In this document: piece by piece, positions 1 through 6,748 of the stretch
Position numbering within the stretch: the first letter of the stretch is position 1
Layout: each line of letters begins with the position of its first letter
NCBI GenBank assembly: GCA_024276335.1
Contig: JAJRXL010000086.1
Span: 1 to 6,762 of the forward strand
Origin: Bacteroidota bacterium
GTDB lineage: Bacteria > Bacteroidota > Ignavibacteria > SZUA-365 > JAADGX01
Length of the DNA: 6,762 bases
Reading direction: 5' to 3'
Translations under genes and position numbers: made by a program
Notes under the pieces: generated by a model
What the model was told of the DNA's origin: nothing
The model's input: the letters and a program-made list of their open reading frames with translations, nothing else
The model's database searches: none

Positions 1-648
1 CGGCATGGCGTCCACCAGGGAAATCCCAAGTTGCGAATCGCGCAAATCCCGTGAGCGTTTTTTCTGTTGCACCGCGCGTGCGGCAGGTTGGTGAAGTTGC
101 AACTGGTTGATGATGTAGCCGATGCTTAGGCCGAGCGGTCTGGAGATGCTGGCAATCAACTGTCGTTGCCGGGCAATGTATTTGCTGGACTGGAACAGAA
201 CCTGGAAAACGCAGTAGAGGGTGTCACGGATGAAAATGGGAACGGAGATGGAGCTGACGGGATTGCCTTCCACGATGTAGTGCGTCACTTCGGTTCGAGG
301 ATCACTGCGCGGGCGTGATCGTTGAAACAGTGCCTCCGCGTCCATCGTCCACGGTGCGGTATCGAATTCCCAGGGGATATGCGGGGCAAGGGTATGGTAC
401 AGCGTGTGCAGGCGCCCCCGTTCTCTTTGGTATATGGAGATTTCTACCGCTCCCAACATTTTCCGCATTTGTCCCAAGGCTTCGCCGAGAAAATCTTCCA
501 CCGTCCCGTGGTCATGCAGGAGCGCTTCGTTGAACTGGTTGCGGATGCGCAAATCGAGATGAAGCCACCGGAGATCATCGACCACGGAATTAACCTCGGT
601 GACGAGAGCTTCAAATGAGAACTGGTGAGGAGCAGGAATCGAACGCAT
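1..648 (-). CDS. GAF-like sensory protein, N-terminal part (gene runs off the left edge)
   Basis: Reading leftward from an ATG at 648-646, all 216 codons to base 1 are open, so the gene continues beyond the window and its stop is not visible. An in-frame TAA lies at 654-652, two codons upstream, so translation cannot begin earlier. No clear Shine-Dalgarno precedes the ATG. Residues about 37-70 form a helix-strand unit (NQFNEALL, QMRKMLGAVEISIY). Residues about 121-185 read TEVTHYIVEG, then SSISVPIFIRDTLYCVFQVLF, then a long helix with QRQLIASISRPLGLSIGY. This alternation, with a 'VPI...' strand pair and a closing helix, is the usual GAF fold pattern, which in signalling proteins senses ligands or mediates dimerisation. 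There is no signal peptide or membrane segment, so it is probably cytoplasmic. From about residue 186 a charged linker (QQKKRSRDLRDSQ) leads to the missing part, which could be a histidine kinase, cyclase, GGDEF, phosphatase or second GAF module. The reading frame is well supported; the GAF assignment is by eye and the output function is unknown. Confidence 0.75.
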   Translation of the reverse strand, partial: MRSIPAPHQFSFEALVTEVNSVVDDLRWLHLDLRIRNQFNEALLHDHGTVEDFLGEALGQMRKMLGAVEISIYQRERGRLHTLYHTLAPHIPWEFDTAPWTMDAEALFQRSRPRSDPRTEVTHYIVEGNPVSSISVPIFIRDTLYCVFQVLFQSSKYIARQRQLIASISRPLGLSIGYIINQLQLHQPAARAVQQKKRSRDLRDSQLGISLVDAMP

Positions 649-691
649 AATTTAGGAGACTAATCAGTAGCATTTAATCTCTGAAAAAAAT

Positions 692-720
692 ATATTAGAT
701 AAAATTGCGCCTTTTCGCAA
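692..720 (-). promoter_or_regulatory. Candidate sigma70-type promoter of the leftward GAF gene
   Basis: On the minus strand a -35 element TTGCGA (720-715; 4 of 6 to TTGACA) is followed after exactly 17 bases by TAATAT (697-692; 4 of 6 to TATAAT) in AT-rich DNA. Transcription would start near 685 and leave an untranslated leader of about 37 bases before the ATG at 648. Position, spacing and orientation fit the partial GAF gene. Bacteroidota often use a different promoter consensus, so this is a plausible but unproven call. Confidence 0.4.
705..720. repeat. Inverted repeat TTGCG-N6-CGCAA, possible operator
   Basis: A perfect 5-base inverted repeat with a 6-base spacer (705-709 and 716-720). 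Its right arm lies inside the -35 element proposed for the leftward gene, so a dimeric regulator bound here would compete with polymerase. Arms this short can occur by chance. The call rests only on symmetry and placement. Confidence 0.25.
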
Positions 721-837
721 GGTACTGATTTCAAGGTTGACTATCGAACCGAGGAAAAATGTTCAAAAGATCGAATGCCGTCGTTCTTTTGGAGGGCTTT
801 TCTCGTACCCACTGAATGAAATATATATTAATACAGG

Positions 838-844
838 AAAGGAG
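838..844 (+). promoter_or_regulatory. Ribosome binding site of the radical SAM gene
   Basis: AAAGGAG, five bases before the ATG at 850, is a strong Shine-Dalgarno match and fixes that start. It is the best one in the window; the starts at 648, 2174 and 3082 have weak or absent matches. Confidence 0.7.
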
Positions 845-849
845 ACTAT

Positions 850-2133
850 ATGCGTACCTTGGATCCTACCAAACTCTTCAGGCTGCCGTGGAACCTTGCC
901 GATAACAGTATTTCCTGGTTGGAGATTACCCAGGCTTGTAACATCTACTGTGATGGATGCTACCGGGAGAACGTCCCCGGCCAACATAAATCATTGCGCG
1001 AGATTCGACATGACCTGGACGTTTTTTCACGCCTGCGCCGTGCCGACGGAATTTCTATCGCGGGCGGTGATCCTCTTGTCCATCCCGACATCGTAGAAAT
1101 CGTCCGTGATATCCACGATCGCGGGTTGAAACCTATCATCAATACCAACGGTGCCGCGCTTACCTCGGAGTTCCTGCACGAACTGAAGAAGGCGGGCGTT
1201 TTCGGATTCACCTTTCATATCGACAGCCACCAGAAGCGCCCGCATTGGAAAGACAAAACCGAGCTCGAGCTCAACGAACTGCGCCTCCATTACGCCGAGA
1301 TGCTGGCGCGGGAAGGCGGCATCTCCTGCGCGTTCAATTCTACCGTGTATGAAGATACCTTGCAGTACGTCCCCCAGATGCTGGAATGGGCCCGGGAGCA
1401 TATTGATATCGTGCATGTCATGGTCTTCATCCTTTTCAGGCAAGCCATCCTGGACCAGGAATATGACTACTACATCGGCGACAGGAAAATCGATTTCGCA
1501 GAGCTGACCTATGCGACCCGTGAAGAGCGGGTCGTGGATATCACCGCGCCGGTGGTAGTGGACGAGGTGCGAAAAATCTACCCGGACTTTTCGCCCTGCG
1601 CTTTTTTGAACGGGACGGAGGATCCTGACACGTACAAGTGGCTGTTGACGACACGCTTTGGAAACCGCCGGGGAATCCTCGGCTATGCTGGGCCGAAGTT
1701 CATGGAGATTGTGCAAAACGGCAACCACTTGTTTACAGGGAAATACCTCGCCTACGCCCATCCGCGCATACTCAAGTGGGGGAAGCTGACCTTGCTGTTG
1801 TGGCCGTTCGACCGCGGGGTGCGGAAGGTTCTTGGCGCGTACCTTAAGTCCGTTTTGAGGAACCCCCTGAACCTTTTCAAAGGCGTGCGAACCCAGTCGA
1901 TCATGATCATCCAGCCCATCGATATCGGGGAGGATGGATCGGCAAACATGTGTGACGGCTGCCCGGATATGACCGTGTGGAAAGACAAGTTGGTCTGGTC
2001 GTGCCGCCTGGAAGAGCAACTTCATTTCGGACAGAATGCCCGTTTTGTGCCCAGGAAAGTTGCCGCGGATCTTCGGGACGGGAATGGAGACGGAGTTCAG
2101 GAAATGGAAACGGTATCGGAAGATGTCGCATGA
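850..2133 (+). CDS. Radical SAM enzyme with auxiliary C-terminal cysteine cluster
   Basis: A 427-residue cytoplasmic enzyme expected to cleave S-adenosylmethionine reductively with a [4Fe-4S] cluster and use the 5'-deoxyadenosyl radical on an unknown substrate. The cluster motif CxxxCxxC is intact near the N-terminus (C30, C34, C37, in ACNIYCDGCY). It is followed by the SAM-binding GG motif as GGDP (72-75; the usual form is GGE/GGEP) and a strand ending in INTNGAAL, as in the radical SAM barrel. Near the C-terminus MCDGCPD and SCRLEE supply C368, C371 and C385, which could ligate a second iron-sulfur cluster in the manner of SPASM/twitch domains; C250 (SPCAF) or C160 could be the fourth ligand. 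Residues about 307-345 are hydrophobic and basic (KLTLLLWPF, then several Arg/Lys), suggesting contact with a membrane or an acidic partner. The start is set by a strong ribosome binding site. The gene leads a tightly spaced rightward cluster, 40 bases ahead of an exported protein. The superfamily is certain. The substrate is not: peptide or protein modification, cofactor or lipid chemistry are all possible. Confidence 0.93.
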   Translation: MRTLDPTKLFRLPWNLADNSISWLEITQACNIYCDGCYRENVPGQHKSLREIRHDLDVFSRLRRADGISIAGGDPLVHPDIVEIVRDIHDRGLKPIINTNGAALTSEFLHELKKAGVFGFTFHIDSHQKRPHWKDKTELELNELRLHYAEMLAREGGISCAFNSTVYEDTLQYVPQMLEWAREHIDIVHVMVFILFRQAILDQEYDYYIGDRKIDFAELTYATREERVVDITAPVVVDEVRKIYPDFSPCAFLNGTEDPDTYKWLLTTRFGNRRGILGYAGPKFMEIVQNGNHLFTGKYLAYAHPRILKWGKLTLLLWPFDRGVRKVLGAYLKSVLRNPLNLFKGVRTQSIMIIQPIDIGEDGSANMCDGCPDMTVWKDKLVWSCRLEEQLHFGQNARFVPRKVAADLRDGNGDGVQEMETVSEDVA

Positions 2134-2173
2134 CAGCGAGTAACTCGTATTCAATATTCGATGGACATCACTC

Positions 2174-3100
2174 ATGAAGCGACGGTCAAAACGGTTCACC
2201 TTGTTATTGGTTTTTCTCGCGATCATATCGCCCCTTGTCGTCCAGGCCCAGCTCGTGCAGCCCATGCTGGCCAAAGAGCCGGTTGCCGATGTCGTGCGAA
2301 AGGCGCAGACCGAATTCGCCTCGGATGCCTTCCTCACCGGCATCATTTTTTACCGTCTGAAGATTCAGAGCATGGAAACATCGCTCGATCCTGCCACTGG
2401 CAAGGCCACGGGGTGGATATATACTTGTTACTCGCCGTCACGCGATTCACTGGTCATCTATTTCGCGTTCAAAGTGTTGAACAAGCTTACCGTCATCCCG
2501 AGCCCGGTGGGCGTGTCCATACCTGGCCTCGGCGGACAAAACCTCCCGGAATTGAAGGAACCCTACGTTGACAGCGACGTGGCTCTTCAGAGCGCGTTAA
2601 ACGGTGGGGGCGGCACCTTCCTCCAGCAGCATTCCGACGGCCGGGTCAGTGAAGCCTTTGCGTACTTCAATCCCGTTCCCACGCCGGTTGTCCCCCGGGG
2701 AACCGTGTGGATGCTCCGGTTCAAGTCCGCGAGCGACAGTCTGAGCTGTCTCATCAACGGAGTGACAGGGCAGGCGATTCGCTGCGGCCTGCCCACGTCG
2801 GTTTCCGGTGTCTCTCGTCCCCACGGTCTCCGGCTCGAGCGGAACTACCCCAACCCGGTTGTTTCCGGTCGAACCACGCGCCTGACCTGGTCGATCCCGG
2901 TTGAGGCGGCGGGAGGAAGAGCCATCCTGGAAGTGCGGGACGTGCTGGGACGACATGTTGCGACGATATACTCGGGGCCCGCCGAGCCGGGGGTTCACCA
3001 GGCCGACTGGACGCCCGCGCGATCGGCATCCGGGGTATACTTGCTGGTATTGCGTTCGCCTTTCTGGAAGCTGACCAGGAAATGCCTGGTACTCCGCTGA
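2174..3100 (+). CDS. Exported protein with PepSY-like body and C-terminal sorting domain
   Basis: A 308-residue protein. Residues 1-25 are a typical signal peptide: basic MKRRSKR, hydrophobic core TLLLVFLAIISPLVV, and a VQA-Q cleavage site. The body (about 26-210) contains two segments recalling PepSY-type folds: an Ala/Val-rich helix, then DPATGKATGWIYTCY (72-86), and later WMLRFKS with SCLINGVTGQAIRCG (191-205), where C192 and C204 could form a disulfide. That family link is tentative. From about residue 218 to the end is a sorting-type module: NYPNP (224-228), an Ig-like strand set with VLGRHVATIY, GVHQADW, SGVYLL, and a basic end RKCLVLR. In Bacteroidota and relatives such ends direct proteins through the type IX system to the surface or medium; the same fold also occurs as a FlgD-like Ig domain. 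The start has only a weak upstream GGA. It sits 40 bases after the radical SAM gene and overlaps the helicase gene by 19 bases, so all three are probably co-transcribed. Function unknown; no catalytic motif recognised. Confidence 0.85.
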   Translation: MKRRSKRFTLLLVFLAIISPLVVQAQLVQPMLAKEPVADVVRKAQTEFASDAFLTGIIFYRLKIQSMETSLDPATGKATGWIYTCYSPSRDSLVIYFAFKVLNKLTVIPSPVGVSIPGLGGQNLPELKEPYVDSDVALQSALNGGGGTFLQQHSDGRVSEAFAYFNPVPTPVVPRGTVWMLRFKSASDSLSCLINGVTGQAIRCGLPTSVSGVSRPHGLRLERNYPNPVVSGRTTRLTWSIPVEAAGGRAILEVRDVLGRHVATIYSGPAEPGVHQADWTPARSASGVYLLVLRSPFWKLTRKCLVLR

Positions 3101-6100
3101 ACGAGGCGCCGGGCTCGGCAGTGAAGGAACAATTTACCCCGAACCAGAGGAAGGCGCTGACCGACGATCGTCACGTCGTGGTCGTGGCCAACGCAGGTTC
3201 CGGCAAGACCCGCGTTTTCGTTGAGCGCTACTTGCGTCTCGTTACCCGGAAAGAGAATCCCGTTCCTCCACAGAACATCGTTGCCATTACCTTCACGGAA
3301 AAAGCCGCCGGTGAACTCGTCAGGAAAATCGGCGAGGAATTGCGCAACCGCATGAGCGGGGTGGACCCCGCGGAACGGTTACGGCTTCAACAGTGCGCAG
3401 ACGCCCTACTGATCGCCAACATCTCTACCATCCACGCTTTCTGCCGACGCTTGCTGAGCGATTATCCGGTCGAGTCGGGGGTCGATCCCGGGTTCTCCAT
3501 TATCAGCGACGTGGACAAGGAATTGCTCGTTTCAGACGTTGTTCGCGAAGAGATTGAAACCGTCCTCGGTTCGACGGATGATCCGCTCCACGATCCGTTG
3601 ACGCGGATGTTCAGAGCCAAGGGAAGGGCGGAAGGCACGGGTCTTATTCGAAGCATCGCCACAGATCACCGGTCGCTGCCTCCCTGGGTGGACTGTGAAG
3701 GTGGCGTGCAGTCGGTGTTCGGGAGCCTGAGGGAAAAGTACTACGACGTGTTGTACACGATGCCCGAGGTTCAGGAGCGCCCTCCTGCCTGGTTCGCCTT
3801 GCTGGAGAACGCGGTCGGGAAAGGCGCGTTCAAAGAAAAAGCGGCGGAATCCATCCGGGATATGCTTGGGAAATGGGACCCCGGCGCCGATCTTGTGGAT
3901 CGGGCGCAGTGGTGCACGGCGATGTGTAAGCTGGTAATGACGAACGATGGCAAGGGGCTTCGCAAGAATAACCTTTCCGGGAACGCTTCAACCGGCGTTG
4001 AACTCGATGCTCTTTTACGTTCGATGCAGGAAAGCCGGGAGCGGGTGAAGGCGCTTGCCATGCACGACCGACAGAGCCTCGAGGCTTCGTTGCAGGATTT
4101 CGCGGATCAGCACTTCACGGCTTACTGCATGGCTGCGAGGATCCGGTCAGCCATCGCCCGGCGGATGGAAGAGCGCAACCTGTTGGACTTCCACGATCTC
4201 CAGTACCGCGTTCTTCGAATGCTGGAACGCCCGGAAGTCGCGGAGAGAATTCACCGTGAGTATCCCTATATCATGGTGGATGAGTACCAGGACACCGATC
4301 CGTTACAGCACCGGATCATCATGGCGATCACCGCCGATCTCACCCGGGGCAACGTTTTTGTCGTCGGCGATCCGAAGCAATCGATTTACCGTTTTCGCGG
4401 GGCCGACGTCGAGATGTTTAACCGGATGAGGGAAGCGGTGCTCAGCAGGCAGGAGACGATAACGGCGCCGTTGCCCGGCTTTGAAGACGATACGTCGGTC
4501 TCCGACGAAGAAAAGCGAGGCTGCATGCTGTTGCAGGAAAGCTTCCGGCTCCCGGTTGAAAATGCCGCGTTTATCAACCGTGTCTTCGGCACGGTCGAGG
4601 TAATGGATCTGGGGGTTGCGTACACGCCGTTTATCCCGGGCATTCCCGGACGTCTGAAGGATCATCGCGGAAGGGTGGAAATCCTGTACGCCGTGGAGGA
4701 TGAAACGGAAAGCGACAACCAGGCGGACCTCGTCGGTTGCTCCATTGCCGCGTTGCTTGAAAGTGCGCGGCTGGTGCGGGTTAAAGCCGACCTGGAACCC
4801 ATCAAGCCGGGGCATGTTGCCATTCTCTTGCGGAAACACGACCACCTTGCAGCGATTCTGTCTTCCCTGCGGCGCTATGGTATTCCATACGAAGTTGCCA
4901 AGGGGGGAGGGTTTTACCTTACCCAGGAAATCTGGGATGTCGCGAATTACTTGCGATTTCTCATGCTTCCGCACGACGATGTTTCCCTCATGGGTGTGTT
5001 GCGGTCGCCGTTTTTCGATATCCAGGATGGCTTGCTGTATCGCGTATCGAAAAACCACGGCTCGACCCTGTGGGAAAAAATGCAGCGGGGCCTGGAGGGT
5101 GAATCGGGTACGGTGATCGCCGCTATTACAGCGCGTCTCAATCGCATGTTGGAACTGGCGAACAGGTTGCCCGTATCGCTCTTTATTCAGAATCTCCTGG
5201 CGGAGCATTCATGGTATGCGGTAGCCGCGTCTCGGCAGAGAGGCGAGCAATCCGTCGCCAATATTGAAAAACTCCTGGATATCGCGCGGTCGTTTGAAGG
5301 CGAAGGGCGTCAGGCGCTCTTCGATTTTGCCCGCGTGCTGGACCGCTACCTGGAAAATCAAGTCCGGGAGAAAGAAGCGGAGTTCGAACCGGACCCGGAA
5401 CGCGTTCAAATCCTGACAGTTCACGCCGCGAAGGGCCTGGAATTTCCCGTCGTCTATTTGCCGTTTCTCAATCGCGGTGGAGGTCAGGTCCCACGAGCGG
5501 TATATTTGCCCGGTCTCGGCCTGGTGTGGAACCCGTACGCGGACAAGCAGGTCGGGGAGAAGAAACCGTTTCCCGTTGTTGAAGCCGCGAGGTTTGCCGA
5601 AAGGGTAAAGCAGGCACAGGAAGAAACGCGCCTGTATTATGTTGGCATGACCAGGGCCATGGATACCCTGGTGCTGTGCACGTCGGAGAAATGTGCTCCC
5701 GGATCGATATACGGCAGGATTTCCTCCGCGTTGGAGCTGTCTCCATCACCGTCTTCCTTCGGCCTTACCGAGATGCTTGACGTGCTACAAATCGAAGCCG
5801 AGGGGGCGCGTCGCGGCACCGTACACGTGCGGGTCGATGTGCCGGTCATCTCGTACATGGAATCGGATCAGCAGTACCAGGCGGAAAAGGCGGGGGCGGA
5901 GATCGTTCCGCGCGTACGATTAATTCCGCCTATGCCGGCAACCACGGTTTTGACCACGACCGCCACGAGGCTTGCCTATCTTCGATGGTGCGAGCGCCGG
6001 TATCTTCTGGCCGGGCACCTTGCGTTTCCCGTCACGGTTTCCGGTGAAGCGCACGTCGAGGAAGAAATGCCGTCCGCGGGGGAACTGGGCACGCTGGTGC

Positions 6101-6672
6101 ACAAGGTCTTCGAGCTCGGTCTCGAAGAAAACGAGATTTCCGCCTGGCTGGAAATTCACGGCGCGGTCCAGATGCTGGATGCTGTGCTCGGGCACGTGCG
6201 CAGATTTCGCTCTCACGAGTTGTCCCGTCAACTCGGCGCCCTGCCTGATGGATCCATCCGGCGTGAAGTCACGCTTTCAGCGGGGTTCGACGGGGACATC
6301 GTCGAAGGGACGTTGGACGTTTTGTTCAAGCGCGACAAGGAGTGGGAAATCGTTGATTTCAAGACGTCAGGCGATCGGGATCTCGATATGTTACGTGCCC
6401 GGTATGAACCCCAGATGGATGTATACGCGTTGCTGGTGTCGGGATTGAACGCATCCGGGAATGTGCGGGCGTGGCTTTTTTCCACGACACTTGGCGACGC
6501 CGTTCTTCTCGACTATTCTCCCCGGCGCATTCAGCAGGCGCGGGAAGAAGTGTATCGCGACTTCGAGCGTATGAAAGCGATCCTCTCGGGCGGTCGGGCC
6601 GTGGCGAACCGCGAACATTGTCCGCAGTGCCCGTATCGTCTGCGCGACGGCGTGTGCGTCCTTGACCGCTGA
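3082..6672 (+). CDS. UvrD-type helicase / PD-(D/E)XK nuclease, AddA/RecB-like
   Basis: A 1196-residue ATP-dependent helicase-nuclease expected to unwind and trim double-strand DNA ends for homologous recombination in the cytoplasm. Superfamily 1A motifs appear in order: Q motif FTPNQ (18-22), Walker A ANAGSGKT (36-43), Ia TFTEKAA (70-76), Ib STIHAFC (115-121), II VDEYQDTD (399-406), III GDPKQSIYRFRGAD (429-442), IV LQESFR (484-489), V TVHAAKGLEF (779-788), VI EETRLYYVGMTRA (847-859). The nuclease follows with GTLVHKVFE (H1007), GTLDVL (D1079), IVDFKTS (D1092, K1094) and QMDVYA (Q1111, Y1115), a complete catalytic set. C970 before the nuclease and C1180, C1183 and C1192 at its end look like an iron-sulfur staple. 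Length and order match AddA (about 1200 residues) and RecB; the GSGKT loop favours AddA. No AddB or RecC partner is in the window. The ATG at 3082 overlaps the upstream gene by 19 bases; a GTG at 3121 (residue 14), directly before the conserved KEQFTPNQ stretch, is a serious alternative start. The gene is intact, with no frameshift. Confidence 0.95.
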   Translation: MPGTPLNEAPGSAVKEQFTPNQRKALTDDRHVVVVANAGSGKTRVFVERYLRLVTRKENPVPPQNIVAITFTEKAAGELVRKIGEELRNRMSGVDPAERLRLQQCADALLIANISTIHAFCRRLLSDYPVESGVDPGFSIISDVDKELLVSDVVREEIETVLGSTDDPLHDPLTRMFRAKGRAEGTGLIRSIATDHRSLPPWVDCEGGVQSVFGSLREKYYDVLYTMPEVQERPPAWFALLENAVGKGAFKEKAAESIRDMLGKWDPGADLVDRAQWCTAMCKLVMTNDGKGLRKNNLSGNASTGVELDALLRSMQESRERVKALAMHDRQSLEASLQDFADQHFTAYCMAARIRSAIARRMEERNLLDFHDLQYRVLRMLERPEVAERIHREYPYIMVDEYQDTDPLQHRIIMAITADLTRGNVFVVGDPKQSIYRFRGADVEMFNRMREAVLSRQETITAPLPGFEDDTSVSDEEKRGCMLLQESFRLPVENAAFINRVFGTVEVMDLGVAYTPFIPGIPGRLKDHRGRVEILYAVEDETESDNQADLVGCSIAALLESARLVRVKADLEPIKPGHVAILLRKHDHLAAILSSLRRYGIPYEVAKGGGFYLTQEIWDVANYLRFLMLPHDDVSLMGVLRSPFFDIQDGLLYRVSKNHGSTLWEKMQRGLEGESGTVIAAITARLNRMLELANRLPVSLFIQNLLAEHSWYAVAASRQRGEQSVANIEKLLDIARSFEGEGRQALFDFARVLDRYLENQVREKEAEFEPDPERVQILTVHAAKGLEFPVVYLPFLNRGGGQVPRAVYLPGLGLVWNPYADKQVGEKKPFPVVEAARFAERVKQAQEETRLYYVGMTRAMDTLVLCTSEKCAPGSIYGRISSALELSPSPSSFGLTEMLDVLQIEAEGARRGTVHVRVDVPVISYMESDQQYQAEKAGAEIVPRVRLIPPMPATTVLTTTATRLAYLRWCERRYLLAGHLAFPVTVSGEAHVEEEMPSAGELGTLVHKVFELGLEENEISAWLEIHGAVQMLDAVLGHVRRFRSHELSRQLGALPDGSIRREVTLSAGFDGDIVEGTLDVLFKRDKEWEIVDFKTSGDRDLDMLRARYEPQMDVYALLVSGLNASGNVRAWLFSTTLGDAVLLDYSPRRIQQAREEVYRDFERMKAILSGGRAVANREHCPQCPYRLRDGVCVLDR

Positions 6673-6680
6673 TTCTTTCC

Positions 6681-6709
6681 TTGCAATGGATCGACCGGCT
6701 CCGTATTAT
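6681..6709 (+). promoter_or_regulatory. Candidate promoter for the next rightward gene
   Basis: TTGCAA (6681-6686; 4 of 6 to TTGACA), a 17-base spacer, then TATTAT (6704-6709; 5 of 6 to TATAAT), in the gap just after the helicase stop. A start near 6716 would give a leader of about 33 bases before an ATG at 6749. If real, the downstream gene can be expressed independently of the three-gene cluster. No T-rich terminator hairpin is seen between 6673 and the window end, so read-through is also possible. Confidence 0.4.
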
Positions 6710-6748
6710 TATCCTGCATACGGAAAGCCCTTCCCGAAGGTCGAAAAG

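Larger units (their letters stand above)
649..849. other. Divergent intergenic region between the GAF gene and the radical SAM gene
   Basis: About 200 bases, visibly richer in A and T than the flanking genes. Besides the leftward promoter and the TTGCG/CGCAA dyad, it contains an 8-base inverted repeat (AATCAGTA at 662-669, TACTGATT at 723-730) that brackets that promoter, and a perfect AT palindrome AATATATATT at 820-829 just ahead of the radical SAM ribosome binding site. A TATATT at 824-829 could be a rightward -10 element, but no convincing -35 stands at the right distance. A TTGACT at 737-742 has no matching -10. The rightward promoter is therefore unresolved. I see no riboswitch-like structure and no small gene that I can support. 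Confidence 0.5.

Noticed and set aside
315..618. Two overlapping plus-strand open frames of 72 and 98 codons
   Set aside because: They lie opposite the continuous minus-strand GAF-like reading frame, and neither shows a recognisable pattern or ribosome binding site.
737..1096. Plus-strand open frame starting at a TTG, possible leader peptide or small gene
   Set aside because: Most of it overlaps the radical SAM gene out of frame. It has no ribosome binding site of note, and the 5' part shows no leader-peptide or attenuator signature.
2137..2147. CGAG-TAA-CTCG hairpin between the radical SAM and exported-protein genes
   Set aside because: A stem of only four pairs without a following T tract; too weak for a terminator, and the 40-base gap is typical of an operon.
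1027..2346. 439-codon open frame on the minus strand, antisense to the radical SAM gene
   Set aside because: Its translation has no recognisable motif, is rich in Arg, His and Pro as expected from reading a GC-rich gene backwards, and it lies almost wholly opposite a gene with intact radical SAM motifs.
4303..5208. 301-codon open frame on the minus strand inside the helicase gene
   Set aside because: Same shadow-type composition, and the opposite strand carries conserved helicase motifs throughout.
6701..6740. Stems CCGTAT/ATACGG and CCTTC/GAAGG as a terminator for the helicase gene
   Set aside because: Short stems, with an 11-base loop in the first and an unusably short loop in the second, and no T run after either. 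They overlap a promoter-like element and a possible ribosome binding site instead.
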